Assembly: GCF_900104805.1 (NCBI RefSeq)
Contig: NZ_LT629751.1
Location: 3,019,001 to 3,083,000, forward strand
Length of the DNA: 64,000 nt
Origin: Pseudomonas oryzae
GTDB taxonomy: Bacteria > Pseudomonadota > Gammaproteobacteria > Pseudomonadales > Pseudomonadaceae
Direction: 5' to 3'
The notes below the pieces were generated by a model, which made no database searches, was not told where the DNA came from, and was given only the letters and a program-made list of their open reading frames with translations. Of this stretch, positions 35,888-44,532 are shown one piece after another. How positions within the stretch are numbered: position 1 is the first letter of the stretch; each line of letters begins with the position of its first letter. The position numbers and the translations under genes were made by a program.

Positions 35888-36292
35888 ATGCGCGTGATAG
35901 CGAACATCGACGTCCCGGAACTCGCTCCGGCGATCGACTTCTACCGCAACGCTCTGGGCCTGCAGCTGGGGCGCATCCTCGACGACGACGTCGCGGAACT
36001 GCTCGGCGCAGGCATCACCCTCTGTCTGCTGCGCCACGCCGCCAGCTCGCCGCCCGTGAAAACGCTGCCGCTGCAACGCCATTACGCTCGGCACTGGACA
36101 CCCGTGCACCTGGACTTCGTGGTGGACGATCTCGCCGCCGCCACGCAACGGGCACTGGCCGCCGGGGCAGTGCAGGAAAGCGCCTGTGTCGAGTGGCGGG
36201 GCTCGAAATGCATCAGCTTCGCCGACCCCTTCGGCCACGGCTTCTGCCTGATCGAGTTTGCCGGGGAGACCTACGCCCTCGACAGCGCCTGA
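35888..36292 (+). CDS. VOC-family (glyoxalase/bleomycin-resistance-like) protein
   Basis: The 134-residue protein has two beta-alpha-beta-beta-beta units of the vicinal oxygen chelate fold: NIDVPELAPAIDFYRNALGLQLG in the first half and HLDFVVDDLAAATQRALAAGA in the second, ending FADPFGHGFCLIEF. Likely metal ligands are His in the VHLDF strand and Glu in CLIEF. The substrate is unknown. It is followed after 13 bp by a REP and the convergent RAYT gene. Confidence 0.85.
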   Translation: MRVIANIDVPELAPAIDFYRNALGLQLGRILDDDVAELLGAGITLCLLRHAASSPPVKTLPLQRHYARHWTPVHLDFVVDDLAAATQRALAAGAVQESACVEWRGSKCISFADPFGHGFCLIEFAGETYALDSA

Positions 36293-36305
36293 CCTTGCGC
36301 GCCCC

Positions 36306-36326
36306 GCAGGGTGAGCCACGCGCACC
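36306..36326 (+). repeat. Single REP next to the RAYT gene
   Basis: A GCAG-footed copy with stem GGTGAGCCACGCGCACC lies 9 bp beyond the RAYT stop codon. It is one of the two REP units that flank the gene. Confidence 0.75.
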
Positions 36327-36335
36327 ATCCATGCC

Positions 36336-36866
36336 TCACTCGCCGAAAGCGCCGCAGGACTCGGCCTCGATGCCCCAGTCGGCGGGATAGCGCCCCTCAC
36401 GCACCAGCCGATGAAAACTCGACCACGGCCAGTCGACGACCCGCGCCACCAGGCCATGCCGCACAGGATTCCAGTGCAGGTAATCCAAGTGCCGCCGATA
36501 GTCGTCCTCGTCGCGGATCAGGTGCTCCCAGAAACGCCGCTGCCAGATCCCGCGCTCGCCGCGCAGCTGGCGGCTCAGGCTGAGCGCGCCACTCCCCGGG
36601 CAGTCCTGGCTGACCTTACGCTTGATCATCGACCAGCGGCGACCGAAATCGGCGTCATCCGCCGGCAGTTGCCAGAGGCAATGCAGGTGGTCGGGCAGCA
36701 ACACCCAGCCGTGGATGACGAACGGATGGCGCTGACGCACCTCCTGGATCGCCCGGCGCAGGCTCAGGCGCATCCCGGGTCGGATCAGCAGTGGGCGGCG
36801 CTCGTGAGTGACCACGGTGAAGAAATACAGCGCTCCCGCCTCCCGGGAGCGGCGATATTCGGACAT
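36336..36866 (-). CDS. REP-associated tyrosine transposase (RAYT)
   Basis: The 176-residue protein is a Y1 HUH endonuclease of the TnpA-REP family. The histidine pair is in WVLLPDHLHCLW near residue 60, and a candidate catalytic Tyr is in DDYRRHLDYLHWNPVRHGLV near residue 130. RAYTs bind and cleave REP hairpins at the GTAG foot and are thought to have spread REPs, usually as domesticated single-copy genes. It is flanked by a REP 9 bp downstream and a REP pair 69 bp upstream, and that REP family recurs at eight sites in this window. Confidence 0.93.
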   Translation of the reverse strand: MSEYRRSREAGALYFFTVVTHERRPLLIRPGMRLSLRRAIQEVRQRHPFVIHGWVLLPDHLHCLWQLPADDADFGRRWSMIKRKVSQDCPGSGALSLSRQLRGERGIWQRRFWEHLIRDEDDYRRHLDYLHWNPVRHGLVARVVDWPWSSFHRLVREGRYPADWGIEAESCGAFGE

Positions 36867-36934
36867 TCCCTGTCCCTCGTCTGGCCCATGTCGGCGGCCA
36901 GCATAGGAACAGCGCGCCGTCCCATGCCGTGACG

Positions 36935-36991
36935 GTGCGCACGGCGCACCCTACAGAAGCAGCCGCCCCGTAGGGTGCTCCACGCGCACCG
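36935..36991. repeat. REP pair upstream of the RAYT gene
   Basis: A perfect minus copy at 36935-36955 and a plus copy at 36971-36991 (stem GGTGCTCCACGCGCACC), with GTAG feet facing each other. With the single REP at 36306 they bracket the RAYT gene. Confidence 0.88.
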
Positions 36992-37045
36992 CAAGCCTGC
37001 AGCGGATGACGCCGGCGGAGGAATCCGCGCGAGCCAGCGCGCCGC

Positions 37046-37708
37046 TCAGTCCGCCGCGAAGCAGTACAGCAGCCCCGCGCCGCCCGACGAGGCCAGCGCC
37101 GCGGTGCCGCAACCGCCGCGCGACAGGTGCGAGGAGTTCCACGAACGCGCCGCGGCGCTGTCGTCCAGGCCGCGGCGGTCGTGGTGGCCGACCATGGCCG
37201 CGCCAGTGGTGCTGCTGGTCCAGTTGCCGCAGGTACGGTCCTCGTCGCCGGCAAAGGCGGTGCCGTCCGGCTGCGAGCCGGTGAGGATGTCGTGCATGTT
37301 GGGCGCATCGCCGCGGCCCTTGACCGGCAGGCCGCGCTCGTCCAACCCAGTCTCCTTGGTCAGGTTGTTGTCGCCATGCAGCTGCGCGACATCCTCGGCG
37401 ATCAGCACACCCCTGGCGTTGTGCCAAGGCCCCGTGCCGATGCGCTCACGGGCGTGGACCGCCGGCTGGCCGTCGCGGGCGCTGGCGCTGAGGTAGGCAC
37501 GCCAGGTATGGCCGCCGGCCCCGGCCGCCTCGGCGAGCTGCTGGCAATGCGCATCGGCACCGGCCAGGCCGCCGAGGTCGGCGCCCTGGCCGGTGCCGAC
37601 GCTGGTGACGAAGAAGGTCATGGCGGGTTGCTCGGCGTGCACGGCGACACTGCAGGCCATAGCCAGCGCGGCGCAGGCCGCCTGGCGGGTGAGACGGTTC
37701 GGGAACAT
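37046..37708 (-). CDS. Secreted DUF1554/lectin-like protein
   Basis: The 220-residue protein has a signal peptide (to AVHA). The body has the pattern FFVTSVGTGQGADLGGLAGADAHC, TWRAYLS, a Gly/Asp/Asn-rich middle and SWNSSHLSRGGC...GAGLLYCFA, a fold related to C-type-lectin and endostatin-like domains (DUF1554). The substrate is unknown. The start at 37708 replaces a very long open frame that runs into the kinase gene in another frame. It is 95 bp downstream of the kinase and may be read from the same message. Confidence 0.75.
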   Translation of the reverse strand: MFPNRLTRQAACAALAMACSVAVHAEQPAMTFFVTSVGTGQGADLGGLAGADAHCQQLAEAAGAGGHTWRAYLSASARDGQPAVHARERIGTGPWHNARGVLIAEDVAQLHGDNNLTKETGLDERGLPVKGRGDAPNMHDILTGSQPDGTAFAGDEDRTCGNWTSSTTGAAMVGHHDRRGLDDSAAARSWNSSHLSRGGCGTAALASSGGAGLLYCFAAD

Positions 37709-37803
37709 GGGCAGCTTCTCCTGTGGATAAGTGCACCATCCCTGGACGGTGGGAGATGACCTGTTCAGCCTAGCCGAGAGCGCGAGCCGCGCCGCACCTA
37801 ACC

Positions 37804-40443
37804 CTACCCCCTTCCCCGCTCCAGCAGATGGCTCATCGCCGTCTTCAGCTTCATCGGCCGCACCGGCTTGTGCATCAGCACGTGGCCGAGATCGCGCATC
37901 TGCTGCTTGAGGTCGTTGCTGTAGTTGGCGGTGATCATCAGCACCGGCAGCTGCGCGCTGCGCCGGGCGTTGAGTTCCTGGACCAGCTCGGCGCCGGTGT
38001 GGCCGTTGTCCAGGTGGTAGTCGACGATCAGCAGGTCCGCCGTGCCGCCGACGGTATCGACCTGGCGGGCGAGGTCGTCGCCGGACAGCGCGGTGACCAC
38101 CTGGCAGCCCCAGCCCTCCAGCAGGGTGCGCATGCCGGCGCAGATCGCCGCGTCGTTGTCGACCACCCACAGCCGCGCGCCGCGCAGGTGTTCGCCGGGC
38201 GGCGGCGGCAGTTCGCTCTGCTCGCGCGGGCGCACCACGTTGCGCGCGTAGGGCACCTCCACGGCGAAGCAGGAGCCGTAGCCCTCGCGCGAGTGCACAC
38301 GGATGCGGTGGCCGAGCATGCGCACGATCTTGTCGACGATGGCCAGGCCCAGGCCCAGGCCGCGGTCCTGGGTGGCGCGCACCGGGGCGCCGCGCTTGAA
38401 CTCCTGGAAGATCTCCTCGCGCTTGTCCTCGGCGATGCCGGCGCCGGTGTCCCACACCTCGATCGACAGCCCGCCCGCGCGGCGTCGGCAGCCGAGCAGC
38501 ACGCGGCCCGTGGCGGTGTAGCGGATGGCGTTGCTGAGGAAGTTGCGCAGCACCCGCGCCAGCAGCTGCATGTCGCTCTTGACCAGCGCCGAGCTGGGCA
38601 CGAAGTCGAGGGTGAGGCCCTCGCTGGCGGCGATCTGCCGGTATTCGGCGGCGAGGTTGTCGAGCAGGTCGGCGACGGCGAAGGCGCCGACGTCGGGCTT
38701 GATCACCCCGGCGTCGAGCTTGGAGACGTCGACCAGGGTGCCGAGCAGGCTCTCCACGTCCTCCAGCGAGTTGCTGACGTTGCGCACCAGCCCGGCGCCG
38801 GGCGCCGGGATCGGCTGTTCGAGCAGCGCGCTGGTGAACAGCCGCGCGGCGTTGAGCGGCTGCAGGAGGTCGTGGCTGACCGCGGCGAGGAACTTGGTCT
38901 TCGACAGGTTGGCCTGCTCGGCCTCGCGCTTGGCCTCGCGCAGGCGCGCCTCGGCGCGGGCGCGCTCGGCGATCTCGTCGCGCAGCTGGCTGTTCACCGC
39001 GGTCAGCTCGGCGGTGCGCTCGCGCACGCGCTTCTCGAGGTTCTGGTAGGCCTGGTGCAGCGCCTCGGCGGTGCGCCGGCGCTCGGTGATGTCGCGGATC
39101 AGCACGAAGATGCCGAGCACCTCGCCGCCCGGCTGGCGGTTGGGCACGTAGGAACGCAGCATGTAGCGCTCCTGGCCATTGAGGTTGCGCTCGGCCACCT
39201 CGAAGGTGACGCACTCGCCGGCGAAGGCGCGCTCGATGTACGGCTCGAGCAGGCGGTAGTGCTCGTCGCTATGCACCTCGTGGATGCTCTGGCCGAGCAT
39301 CGCGCCGCGCGGCCAGCTGTACCACTCGTCGTAGACCTTGTTGGTGAACTCGTAGGTCAGCTCGCGGCTGATGTAGGCGATCAGCGCCGGCACCTGGTCG
39401 GTGATCAGGCGCACCCAGCGCTCGCTCTCGCGCAGGGTCTCGGCGTAGTGGTGGCGCTCGGTGATGTCGGTGTAGGTGTTGACGAAGCCGCCGGCCGGCA
39501 TCGGGTGGGTGCGGATCTCCAGCACCCGGCCGTCGGCCAGGCGCTGCTCGCGCTCGAGCAGCGGGCGGCCGCCGGCGTCTCGGCTGGCCGGGGTGAGCAG
39601 GGCCACCTCGCTGCTCGCCATCACCTCGGCGAACGGCAGGTGCGGCTCCATCGGCGCCAGGCCGGTGAGCTCGAGGAAACGGCCGTTCCACAGCTCCAGT
39701 TCGCCCTCGGCGTTGATCACCGCGACGCCCTGGGACAGGTTGTCCATGGTGCGCTGCAGCAGGCGCGACTTCTGCGCCACCGCCTGCTCGCGGCGCACGG
39801 TCTCGTTGAGCTTCACCTCGGTGATGTCGATGTAGAGGATCACCAGGCCGCCCTCGCGGGTCGGCCGCTCGCTGACCTGCACCCAGCGGCCGTCGTGCAG
39901 GCGGTAGATCGGGCGCTGCTGGTCGGCGCCGCCGTGCGTCTCGACCACCAGGCCGGAGCTGATCGCCAGGCGGCGCATCTCGGTGAGGCGCATGCCGCGG
40001 CGGATGCGGCTGTGCATGTCGCCCCACAGCGCCCGGAAGCGGCGGTTGCACAGCAGCAGGCGCTGTTCGGCGTCGAACAGCACGAAGGCATCGGAGATGC
40101 TCTCGATGGCGTCGATCAGGTGCTGGTGGGCGGTCTCGGCGCGGCCGCGCGCCTCGCTGAGCAGCGCGTTGCTGGTGCGCAGCTCGGTCATCGCCCGGTT
40201 CAGCGCGTCGGTGCGCTCGCGCACCTGCTCGGCGAGCACCACCGAGTGCTGGAAGGCGGCGTAGGACTCGGCGCCCTGCGGCCCGGAGGTCTCGACGCGC
40301 TCGATCAGCGCGGCGTTGATCCGCTCCAGCTTGGCGTTGCGCGCCGCCAGCTCGGCGAGCTGCGCGCGCAGTTCAGCGACACAGGCCCCGTCCGGGTCGG
40401 CCGATGGCGACGCCGGTGAAGGTCTGGTTGATGTGCATGCCAT
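37804..40443 (-). CDS. nahK: Hybrid PAS sensor kinase NahK/ErcS'
   Basis: The 879-residue cytoplasmic protein has an N-terminal coiled coil (about 20-115), three PAS-type domains (about 115-220, 225-340, 345-460), a second coiled coil, a HisKA domain (phospho-His in FLAAVSHDLLQPLN), an HATPase domain and a C-terminal receiver (phospho-Asp in LLIVDYHLDNG). PA1976, its apparent counterpart, is called ErcS' for ethanol oxidation and NahK for nitric oxide signalling with NosP. The ATG at 40443 overlaps nosP by 71 bp and has a GGGGAG site. Confidence 0.92.
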   Translation of the reverse strand: MACTSTRPSPASPSADPDGACVAELRAQLAELAARNAKLERINAALIERVETSGPQGAESYAAFQHSVVLAEQVRERTDALNRAMTELRTSNALLSEARGRAETAHQHLIDAIESISDAFVLFDAEQRLLLCNRRFRALWGDMHSRIRRGMRLTEMRRLAISSGLVVETHGGADQQRPIYRLHDGRWVQVSERPTREGGLVILYIDITEVKLNETVRREQAVAQKSRLLQRTMDNLSQGVAVINAEGELELWNGRFLELTGLAPMEPHLPFAEVMASSEVALLTPASRDAGGRPLLEREQRLADGRVLEIRTHPMPAGGFVNTYTDITERHHYAETLRESERWVRLITDQVPALIAYISRELTYEFTNKVYDEWYSWPRGAMLGQSIHEVHSDEHYRLLEPYIERAFAGECVTFEVAERNLNGQERYMLRSYVPNRQPGGEVLGIFVLIRDITERRRTAEALHQAYQNLEKRVRERTAELTAVNSQLRDEIAERARAEARLREAKREAEQANLSKTKFLAAVSHDLLQPLNAARLFTSALLEQPIPAPGAGLVRNVSNSLEDVESLLGTLVDVSKLDAGVIKPDVGAFAVADLLDNLAAEYRQIAASEGLTLDFVPSSALVKSDMQLLARVLRNFLSNAIRYTATGRVLLGCRRRAGGLSIEVWDTGAGIAEDKREEIFQEFKRGAPVRATQDRGLGLGLAIVDKIVRMLGHRIRVHSREGYGSCFAVEVPYARNVVRPREQSELPPPPGEHLRGARLWVVDNDAAICAGMRTLLEGWGCQVVTALSGDDLARQVDTVGGTADLLIVDYHLDNGHTGAELVQELNARRSAQLPVLMITANYSNDLKQQMRDLGHVLMHKPVRPMKLKTAMSHLLERGRG

Positions 40444-41536
40444 TGAACTGCTCCCCGTAGGTGTTGAAGCCGATCACCCGCTGGCGCACCAGCAGGCCGG
40501 CGGTGTCGGCGACCATGCCGCGCGCCTCCACCTCCATGCGGCGCAGGAAACAGTCGCAGCCGATGGTCAGCAGCAGCGGCCCGAGGCGCTGCTGCAGACC
40601 GTCGAACAGCGCCTGCAGGTTGGGCAACAAGGGACCGGGCTGCATGGCGGTGAGGACGATGCCGTTCTCCACCGCGCAGTAGAAGGTCAGGCTCAGGTCG
40701 GCGTTGACCCGCTGGATCGAGCGCACGTAGTACTGCTCGCCGAGGCGCACCGCCAGCGGGTGCAGGGCGAAGGTCGGCAGGTCGAGCTGCTGCGGGTCGA
40801 CGCCGAGCAGGCGGGCGTACTCCAGCGCCGCCGGTTCGGCGTTGAGCTCGAACACCGTGCGGCTGGCCGGGTCGGCGGCGGTGACCACCAGCTTCTCGCC
40901 CAGAGGCTGGATGTGATGGGTGGTGAACACCTCGAAGTCCAGCGCGGTGTGCACCAGCACCACCACCGCCGAGCCGGTGTGGAAGCGGCCGTCGTGGTAG
41001 ACGTGGGTACGCGTCAGGTAGTTGTCGTCGCCGGCCGAGCCGCCGAAGTGCGGGATGCTGCCGAAGGCGGCATTCAGCGCCGAGAGCACCAGCTCCTCGC
41101 GGCTGGACAGGCCGTCGAGCAGGGTCAGCGCGAAGCTGTGCCCGGCCACCGGCTCCAGGCGGCTGCCGCGGCATTCCTCGACCAGCTGGGCGACCACCTG
41201 CTGGGCGTCGAGCAGACTGAAGCTGTCCAGCGCGTCGATGCGCGCGGCGGCGATGGAGAAGCTGCGGTGGTCGAAGCCGACGGCGCTGACGCAGCCGCGG
41301 CCGTAGCCCTGCGGGGTGATTTCGCCGGCGGTGGTGCAGCCGACCAGGCGCACGCCGCCGAAGTACTGCTCCAGCGCGGCGGCCAGCGCCGGCAGGTCGT
41401 ACTCCGCGCTGCAGAAGAACAGCACGCAGCCGAGGTGCGGGTGCATCAGCTGGCGGGCCAGGTCCTGGGCCACGCTTTCCGGGTCATTCGACTCGGACAG
41501 GGCCATGCGGACGACGTCGTTCAGATCTTCTTCCAC
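40373..41536 (-). CDS. nosP: FIST-domain nitric oxide sensing protein NosP
   Basis: The 387-residue protein has FIST-N (LFFCSAEYDLPALAAALEQYF, LVGCTTAGEI) and FIST-C domains. In P. aeruginosa NosP (PA1975) binds heme and NO and inhibits autophosphorylation of NahK, linking NO to biofilm dispersal. The order nosP-nahK is kept here, with the end of nosP overlapping the start of nahK by 71 bp, a strong sign of coupled expression. A TACTTGGGTAC site lies 68 bp upstream of the start. Confidence 0.9.
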   Translation of the reverse strand: MEEDLNDVVRMALSESNDPESVAQDLARQLMHPHLGCVLFFCSAEYDLPALAAALEQYFGGVRLVGCTTAGEITPQGYGRGCVSAVGFDHRSFSIAAARIDALDSFSLLDAQQVVAQLVEECRGSRLEPVAGHSFALTLLDGLSSREELVLSALNAAFGSIPHFGGSAGDDNYLTRTHVYHDGRFHTGSAVVVLVHTALDFEVFTTHHIQPLGEKLVVTAADPASRTVFELNAEPAALEYARLLGVDPQQLDLPTFALHPLAVRLGEQYYVRSIQRVNADLSLTFYCAVENGIVLTAMQPGPLLPNLQALFDGLQQRLGPLLLTIGCDCFLRRMEVEARGMVADTAGLLVRQRVIGFNTYGEQFNGMHINQTFTGVAIGRPGRGLCR

Positions 41537-41603
41537 GTCGCCTCCGGACCGGTAGAACAGACAGACGGGATCATTCTAGAAAGGCACGGGCGGGCGGCTA
41601 ATG

Positions 41604-41715
41604 CTACTTGGGTACTGCCCGCCCCCACCTTTGGAGGGGTGTGGCGGGCGCCGGGCCCGCCAATGCGACGGGGCGGCGGCAGGAACCCAAGGTTCCCCGC
41701 GCGCCGCCCCGTCGC
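41604..41715. promoter_or_regulatory. nosP upstream region: operator-like site and nested hairpin
   Basis: CTACTTGGGTACT at 41604-41616 matches the motif upstream of exaAB and the CXXCW gene. Beyond it, a 13-bp GC stem (41665-41679 with 41701-41715) encloses a second stem GGAACC-CAA-GGTTCC (41682-41696). The hairpin lacks a T run on either strand; it may be the end of the porin message. The rest of the 302-bp gap holds no gene. Confidence 0.5.
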
Positions 41716-41838
41716 TGGTTACTGCAATTCGCGCCCCGCCGGGGGATGGAAGGGCCGCTCGACGTCCTTCCACCGCTGCGCATCGACGCCAGGACACCCA
41801 CGGTCGCCCTGTCGCCTACCCCGGCCGGAGCCCCGCTC

Positions 41839-43011
41839 TTAGAAGCTCAGCGCGGCGCCGAAGGCGATGGTGCGGGTTTCCTCGTCGAGGGCGTCGGTAT
41901 CCTTGCCGGCGATCTCGACCTGGTTCAGCTCGGCGACCAGCTTGAGGTTGTCGTTGACGTCGTGGAAGAAGGCGATGCCGCGGGTCTCGTAGTCGGCGGC
42001 GGTGCCCAGGCCGTTGCCGTCGTCCTCGGTCTTGCCGTAGGACAGCGCCACGCGGTTCTTGCCGAAGCGGTAGGAGCCCTGCAGCAGGTAGCCGTCGCTG
42101 TCGATCTCGCGCAGCTGCGCCTCGCCGGCGTTGTTGGTGTAGAACGGGTTGATGCCCTCGGCCTGGAAGCCGGACGCGGTCAGCGACAGGTTGCCCATCT
42201 TGGCCTGCACGCCGTAGCCGACGCCGGTGGAGTCGACGCTCTCGACGCTGTCGTCGGTGTTGTCCGAGCTCTGCTGCATGCCGTTGACCCAGGAGTAGAT
42301 CTGCGCGCCGCCGACTTCGAACTGGTAGGTGATCTCGGTCTCGAAGCGCGGCGCGTCCTGGTAGGCCTTGTCCAGGTCGGAGCTGGCGTCGTCGGTGGTG
42401 TCCACCGGATCCATGATGCCGGCGGCGATGCGCAGGCCGCTCATCACCGGCGAACGGTAGGTGATCTGCGAGGTCGGGAACGGGTACGGGTAGCCGGTGC
42501 CGATGTTGCCGAACGACACGCCGCCGAAGTCGACCAGACCCAGGGTGTCGCTGACCTGGCCGTAGCCGGTGAGCATCTCGTCGAGCAGGATGTTGGAGCG
42601 GGCGAACAGGCCGAAGTCCTTGCCGAACAGCACCTCGCCCCACTCGGCGCCGGAGGCGGTGCCGTAGAACTGACGCACGTCGATGGCGGTGGCGGTGCCG
42701 TTGGTCTCGCTGTCGTTGATGGTCACCCAGAACGAGGAGCGGCCGCCGAGCTTGAGGTCGTCGACCTGCTTGCCGAAGTTGAAGCCGATGTAGTTGGGCA
42801 GGAAGCCCATCTTGACGCGCGACTGGTCGCGGTCGAACTGCTCGCCGGCACGATCGATGTCGCTGTTGACATAGAAGGTGTTGAAGTAGCCGTCGGTGGA
42901 GAAGGTGGTGCCATCCTTGTCGTACAGCACGATCTCGGCCGAGGCGGGCAGGCTGATTGCCAGGGCGGTGGCAGCCGCCAGGAGGGAGTAGCAGGCTTTC
43001 TTGTTGTTCAT
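41839..43011 (-). CDS. Gram-negative general-type outer-membrane porin
   Basis: The 390-residue protein has a signal peptide (MNNKKACYSLLAAATALAIS, ending ASA) and a beta-barrel pattern of alternating residues with the C-terminal Phe (AALSF) needed for outer-membrane insertion. The barrel begins with the FSTDGYFNTFY strand. It belongs to the Porin_4 group, related to neisserial-type porins. The start at 43011 gives the signal peptide; a longer frame is not supported. It may allow entry of alcohols or other substrates of the neighbouring island, but this is inference. Confidence 0.88.
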   Translation of the reverse strand: MNNKKACYSLLAAATALAISLPASAEIVLYDKDGTTFSTDGYFNTFYVNSDIDRAGEQFDRDQSRVKMGFLPNYIGFNFGKQVDDLKLGGRSSFWVTINDSETNGTATAIDVRQFYGTASGAEWGEVLFGKDFGLFARSNILLDEMLTGYGQVSDTLGLVDFGGVSFGNIGTGYPYPFPTSQITYRSPVMSGLRIAAGIMDPVDTTDDASSDLDKAYQDAPRFETEITYQFEVGGAQIYSWVNGMQQSSDNTDDSVESVDSTGVGYGVQAKMGNLSLTASGFQAEGINPFYTNNAGEAQLREIDSDGYLLQGSYRFGKNRVALSYGKTEDDGNGLGTAADYETRGIAFFHDVNDNLKLVAELNQVEIAGKDTDALDEETRTIAFGAALSF

Positions 43012-43259
43012 CGTTATTGTCTCCGCTTGCGTCAGGACGACTGCCTGATCCAACAGTCGAGCGGATTATCCGGAGCGCCCCTGCCCGCCCCGTATTCTGC
43101 GCAAGCGCCGGAAACCTTGTGCTTTGGCACGCCAGTACGGTGCGCGTCGGAAGCCGCTCATCCCTGGCGGGCGAAGGTCGTGCTACTTGTGCACGCCATG
43201 CAGTGCTTTGGGAGTAACCGGGGTGCTGCTGATAGCGATCCAGACGCCTGGCCGAAAAC

Positions 43260-43283
43260 TAACCGAACGGTTAATTCCGTTCG
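43260..43283. promoter_or_regulatory. Overlapping palindromes upstream of the AEC transporter
   Basis: TAACCG-AA-CGGTTA (43260-43273) overlaps CGAACGG-TTAATT-CCGTTCG (43264-43283). Their size and symmetry fit a TetR-type operator. They lie 109 bp before the AEC gene and 248 bp before the porin start, in a 381-bp gap with no gene. Confidence 0.5.
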
Positions 43284-43392
43284 CTGATCGCACGAAACGT
43301 GCCGGCCAGCGCCACTCCGCGCCGGCCAGCGCGGATAATCCCGGTCATCCTCTCCCCGTGGCCGACAGCGGCCGCCTCGCCGGATCGCGCGC

Positions 43393-44337
43393 ATGCCCGA
43401 CATCCTCGCCATCACCGCCCCGATCTTCATCCTCATCGGCCTGGGCTTCCTCTCGGCCCGCGCCGGCCTGCTCAGCCGTGAGCAGTTCCGCGGCATCGGC
43501 ACCTTCGTCATCTCCTTCGCCCTGCCCGCCCTGCTGGTCAAGGCGCTCGGCGAGCGGCCGGTCGCCGAGGTGCTCAACGCCGGCTACCTGCTGGCCTACG
43601 GCCTGGCCTCGCTGGCGGTGTTCGCCGGCGGCTTCGCGGTGTCGCGCTGGCTGCGCCGGGACAGCCGGCAGGGTGCGGCGCTCGCCGCCATGGGCATGTC
43701 GGTGTCCAACAGCGGCTTCATCGGCTACCCGGTGGTAGCCATGGTGCTCGGCCCGCCGGCGGCGCTGGCCATGGCGCTGGGCATGCTGGTGGAGAACCTG
43801 CTGATGATCCCGCTGGCCATGGTGCTGGCCGAAAGCGGGCGGCAGCGCGGCGCCGGCCCGCGGCAGATGCTGGCGGAGATCGCCCGGCGCCTGGCGCGCA
43901 ACCCGATGCTGGCCGGCATCGTCGGCGGCCTGGCGCTGTCGCTGCTGGAGCTGCGCCTGCCGCCGATCCTGCAGCACAGCGTCGACCTGCTCGCCCAGGC
44001 CTCGGCGCCGGCCGCGCTGTTCGTCATCGGCGGCTCGCTGTACGGCCTCAGGGCCGGCGGCATGCTCGCCGACATCGGCCAGGTGGCGCTGGGCAAGCTG
44101 GTGCTGCATCCGCTGGCGGTGTTCGCCGCCTTCGCCCTGGTGCCGGGTCTGGACCCGACGCTGAAGGTCGCCGCCCTGCTGTTCGCCAGCGCGCCGATGA
44201 TGAGCATCTACCCGATCCTCGGTCAGCAGTACGGCCTCGAGCAGCGCTGCGCCGCGGCGCTGGTGGCGGCCACCGCGCTGTCGTTCTTCAGCATGAGCGC
44301 ACTGCTCGGCGTGCTGCCGCAGCCGCCGGTCCACTAG
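43393..44337 (+). CDS. AEC-family (auxin efflux carrier-type) transporter
   Basis: The 314-residue inner-membrane protein has ten predicted segments in two halves, as in AEC/YfdV/MdcF proteins that move small organic acids. The family features NSGFIGYPVVAMVLG (first half) and ASAPMMSIYPILGQQYG (second half) are clear. The substrate is unknown. There is no strong ribosome-binding site at 43393, but the N-terminus fits the family. Confidence 0.88.
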   Translation: MPDILAITAPIFILIGLGFLSARAGLLSREQFRGIGTFVISFALPALLVKALGERPVAEVLNAGYLLAYGLASLAVFAGGFAVSRWLRRDSRQGAALAAMGMSVSNSGFIGYPVVAMVLGPPAALAMALGMLVENLLMIPLAMVLAESGRQRGAGPRQMLAEIARRLARNPMLAGIVGGLALSLLELRLPPILQHSVDLLAQASAPAALFVIGGSLYGLRAGGMLADIGQVALGKLVLHPLAVFAAFALVPGLDPTLKVAALLFASAPMMSIYPILGQQYGLEQRCAAALVAATALSFFSMSALLGVLPQPPVH

Positions 44338-44398
44338 CCGGCCCCACCACGGCGACCGGGACTATTCTGAACAGATCCCCCGCCACGCCGAGACCGCC

Positions 44399-44527
44399 AT
44401 GCACGCCTCCCTGCCGCGGCAGCCCGCCGGGCTGACCGGCCTGCGCACCAGCGTCCTTCTTCCGCTCGCCCGCGTCCGCTACTGCGCCCATCAGGACTCC
44501 TGCGGCAGCGGCGCCACCTCGGACTGA
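44399..44527 (+). CDS. Possible small leader protein of 42 residues
   Basis: An ATG frame of 42 codons (MHASLPRQPAGLTGLRTSVL then a Cys-containing tail) ends 5 bp before the next gene. Nearly all third positions are G or C, as in real genes here, but GC-rich non-coding DNA can mimic this. The ribosome-binding site is weak (GAGA). I do not recognise it. Confidence 0.3.
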   Translation: MHASLPRQPAGLTGLRTSVLLPLARVRYCAHQDSCGSGATSD

Positions 44528-44532
44528 GACGG

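Noticed and set aside
36306-36991. Insertion sequence of the IS200/IS605 type
   Set aside because: The protein is a RAYT: it is flanked by REPs, there is no TnpB, and no left/right ends typical of IS200/IS605 are visible.
43120-43145. Sigma-54 promoter near TTGGCACG
   Set aside because: The -24-like TGGCACG is present, but no TTGC follows at the required spacing.
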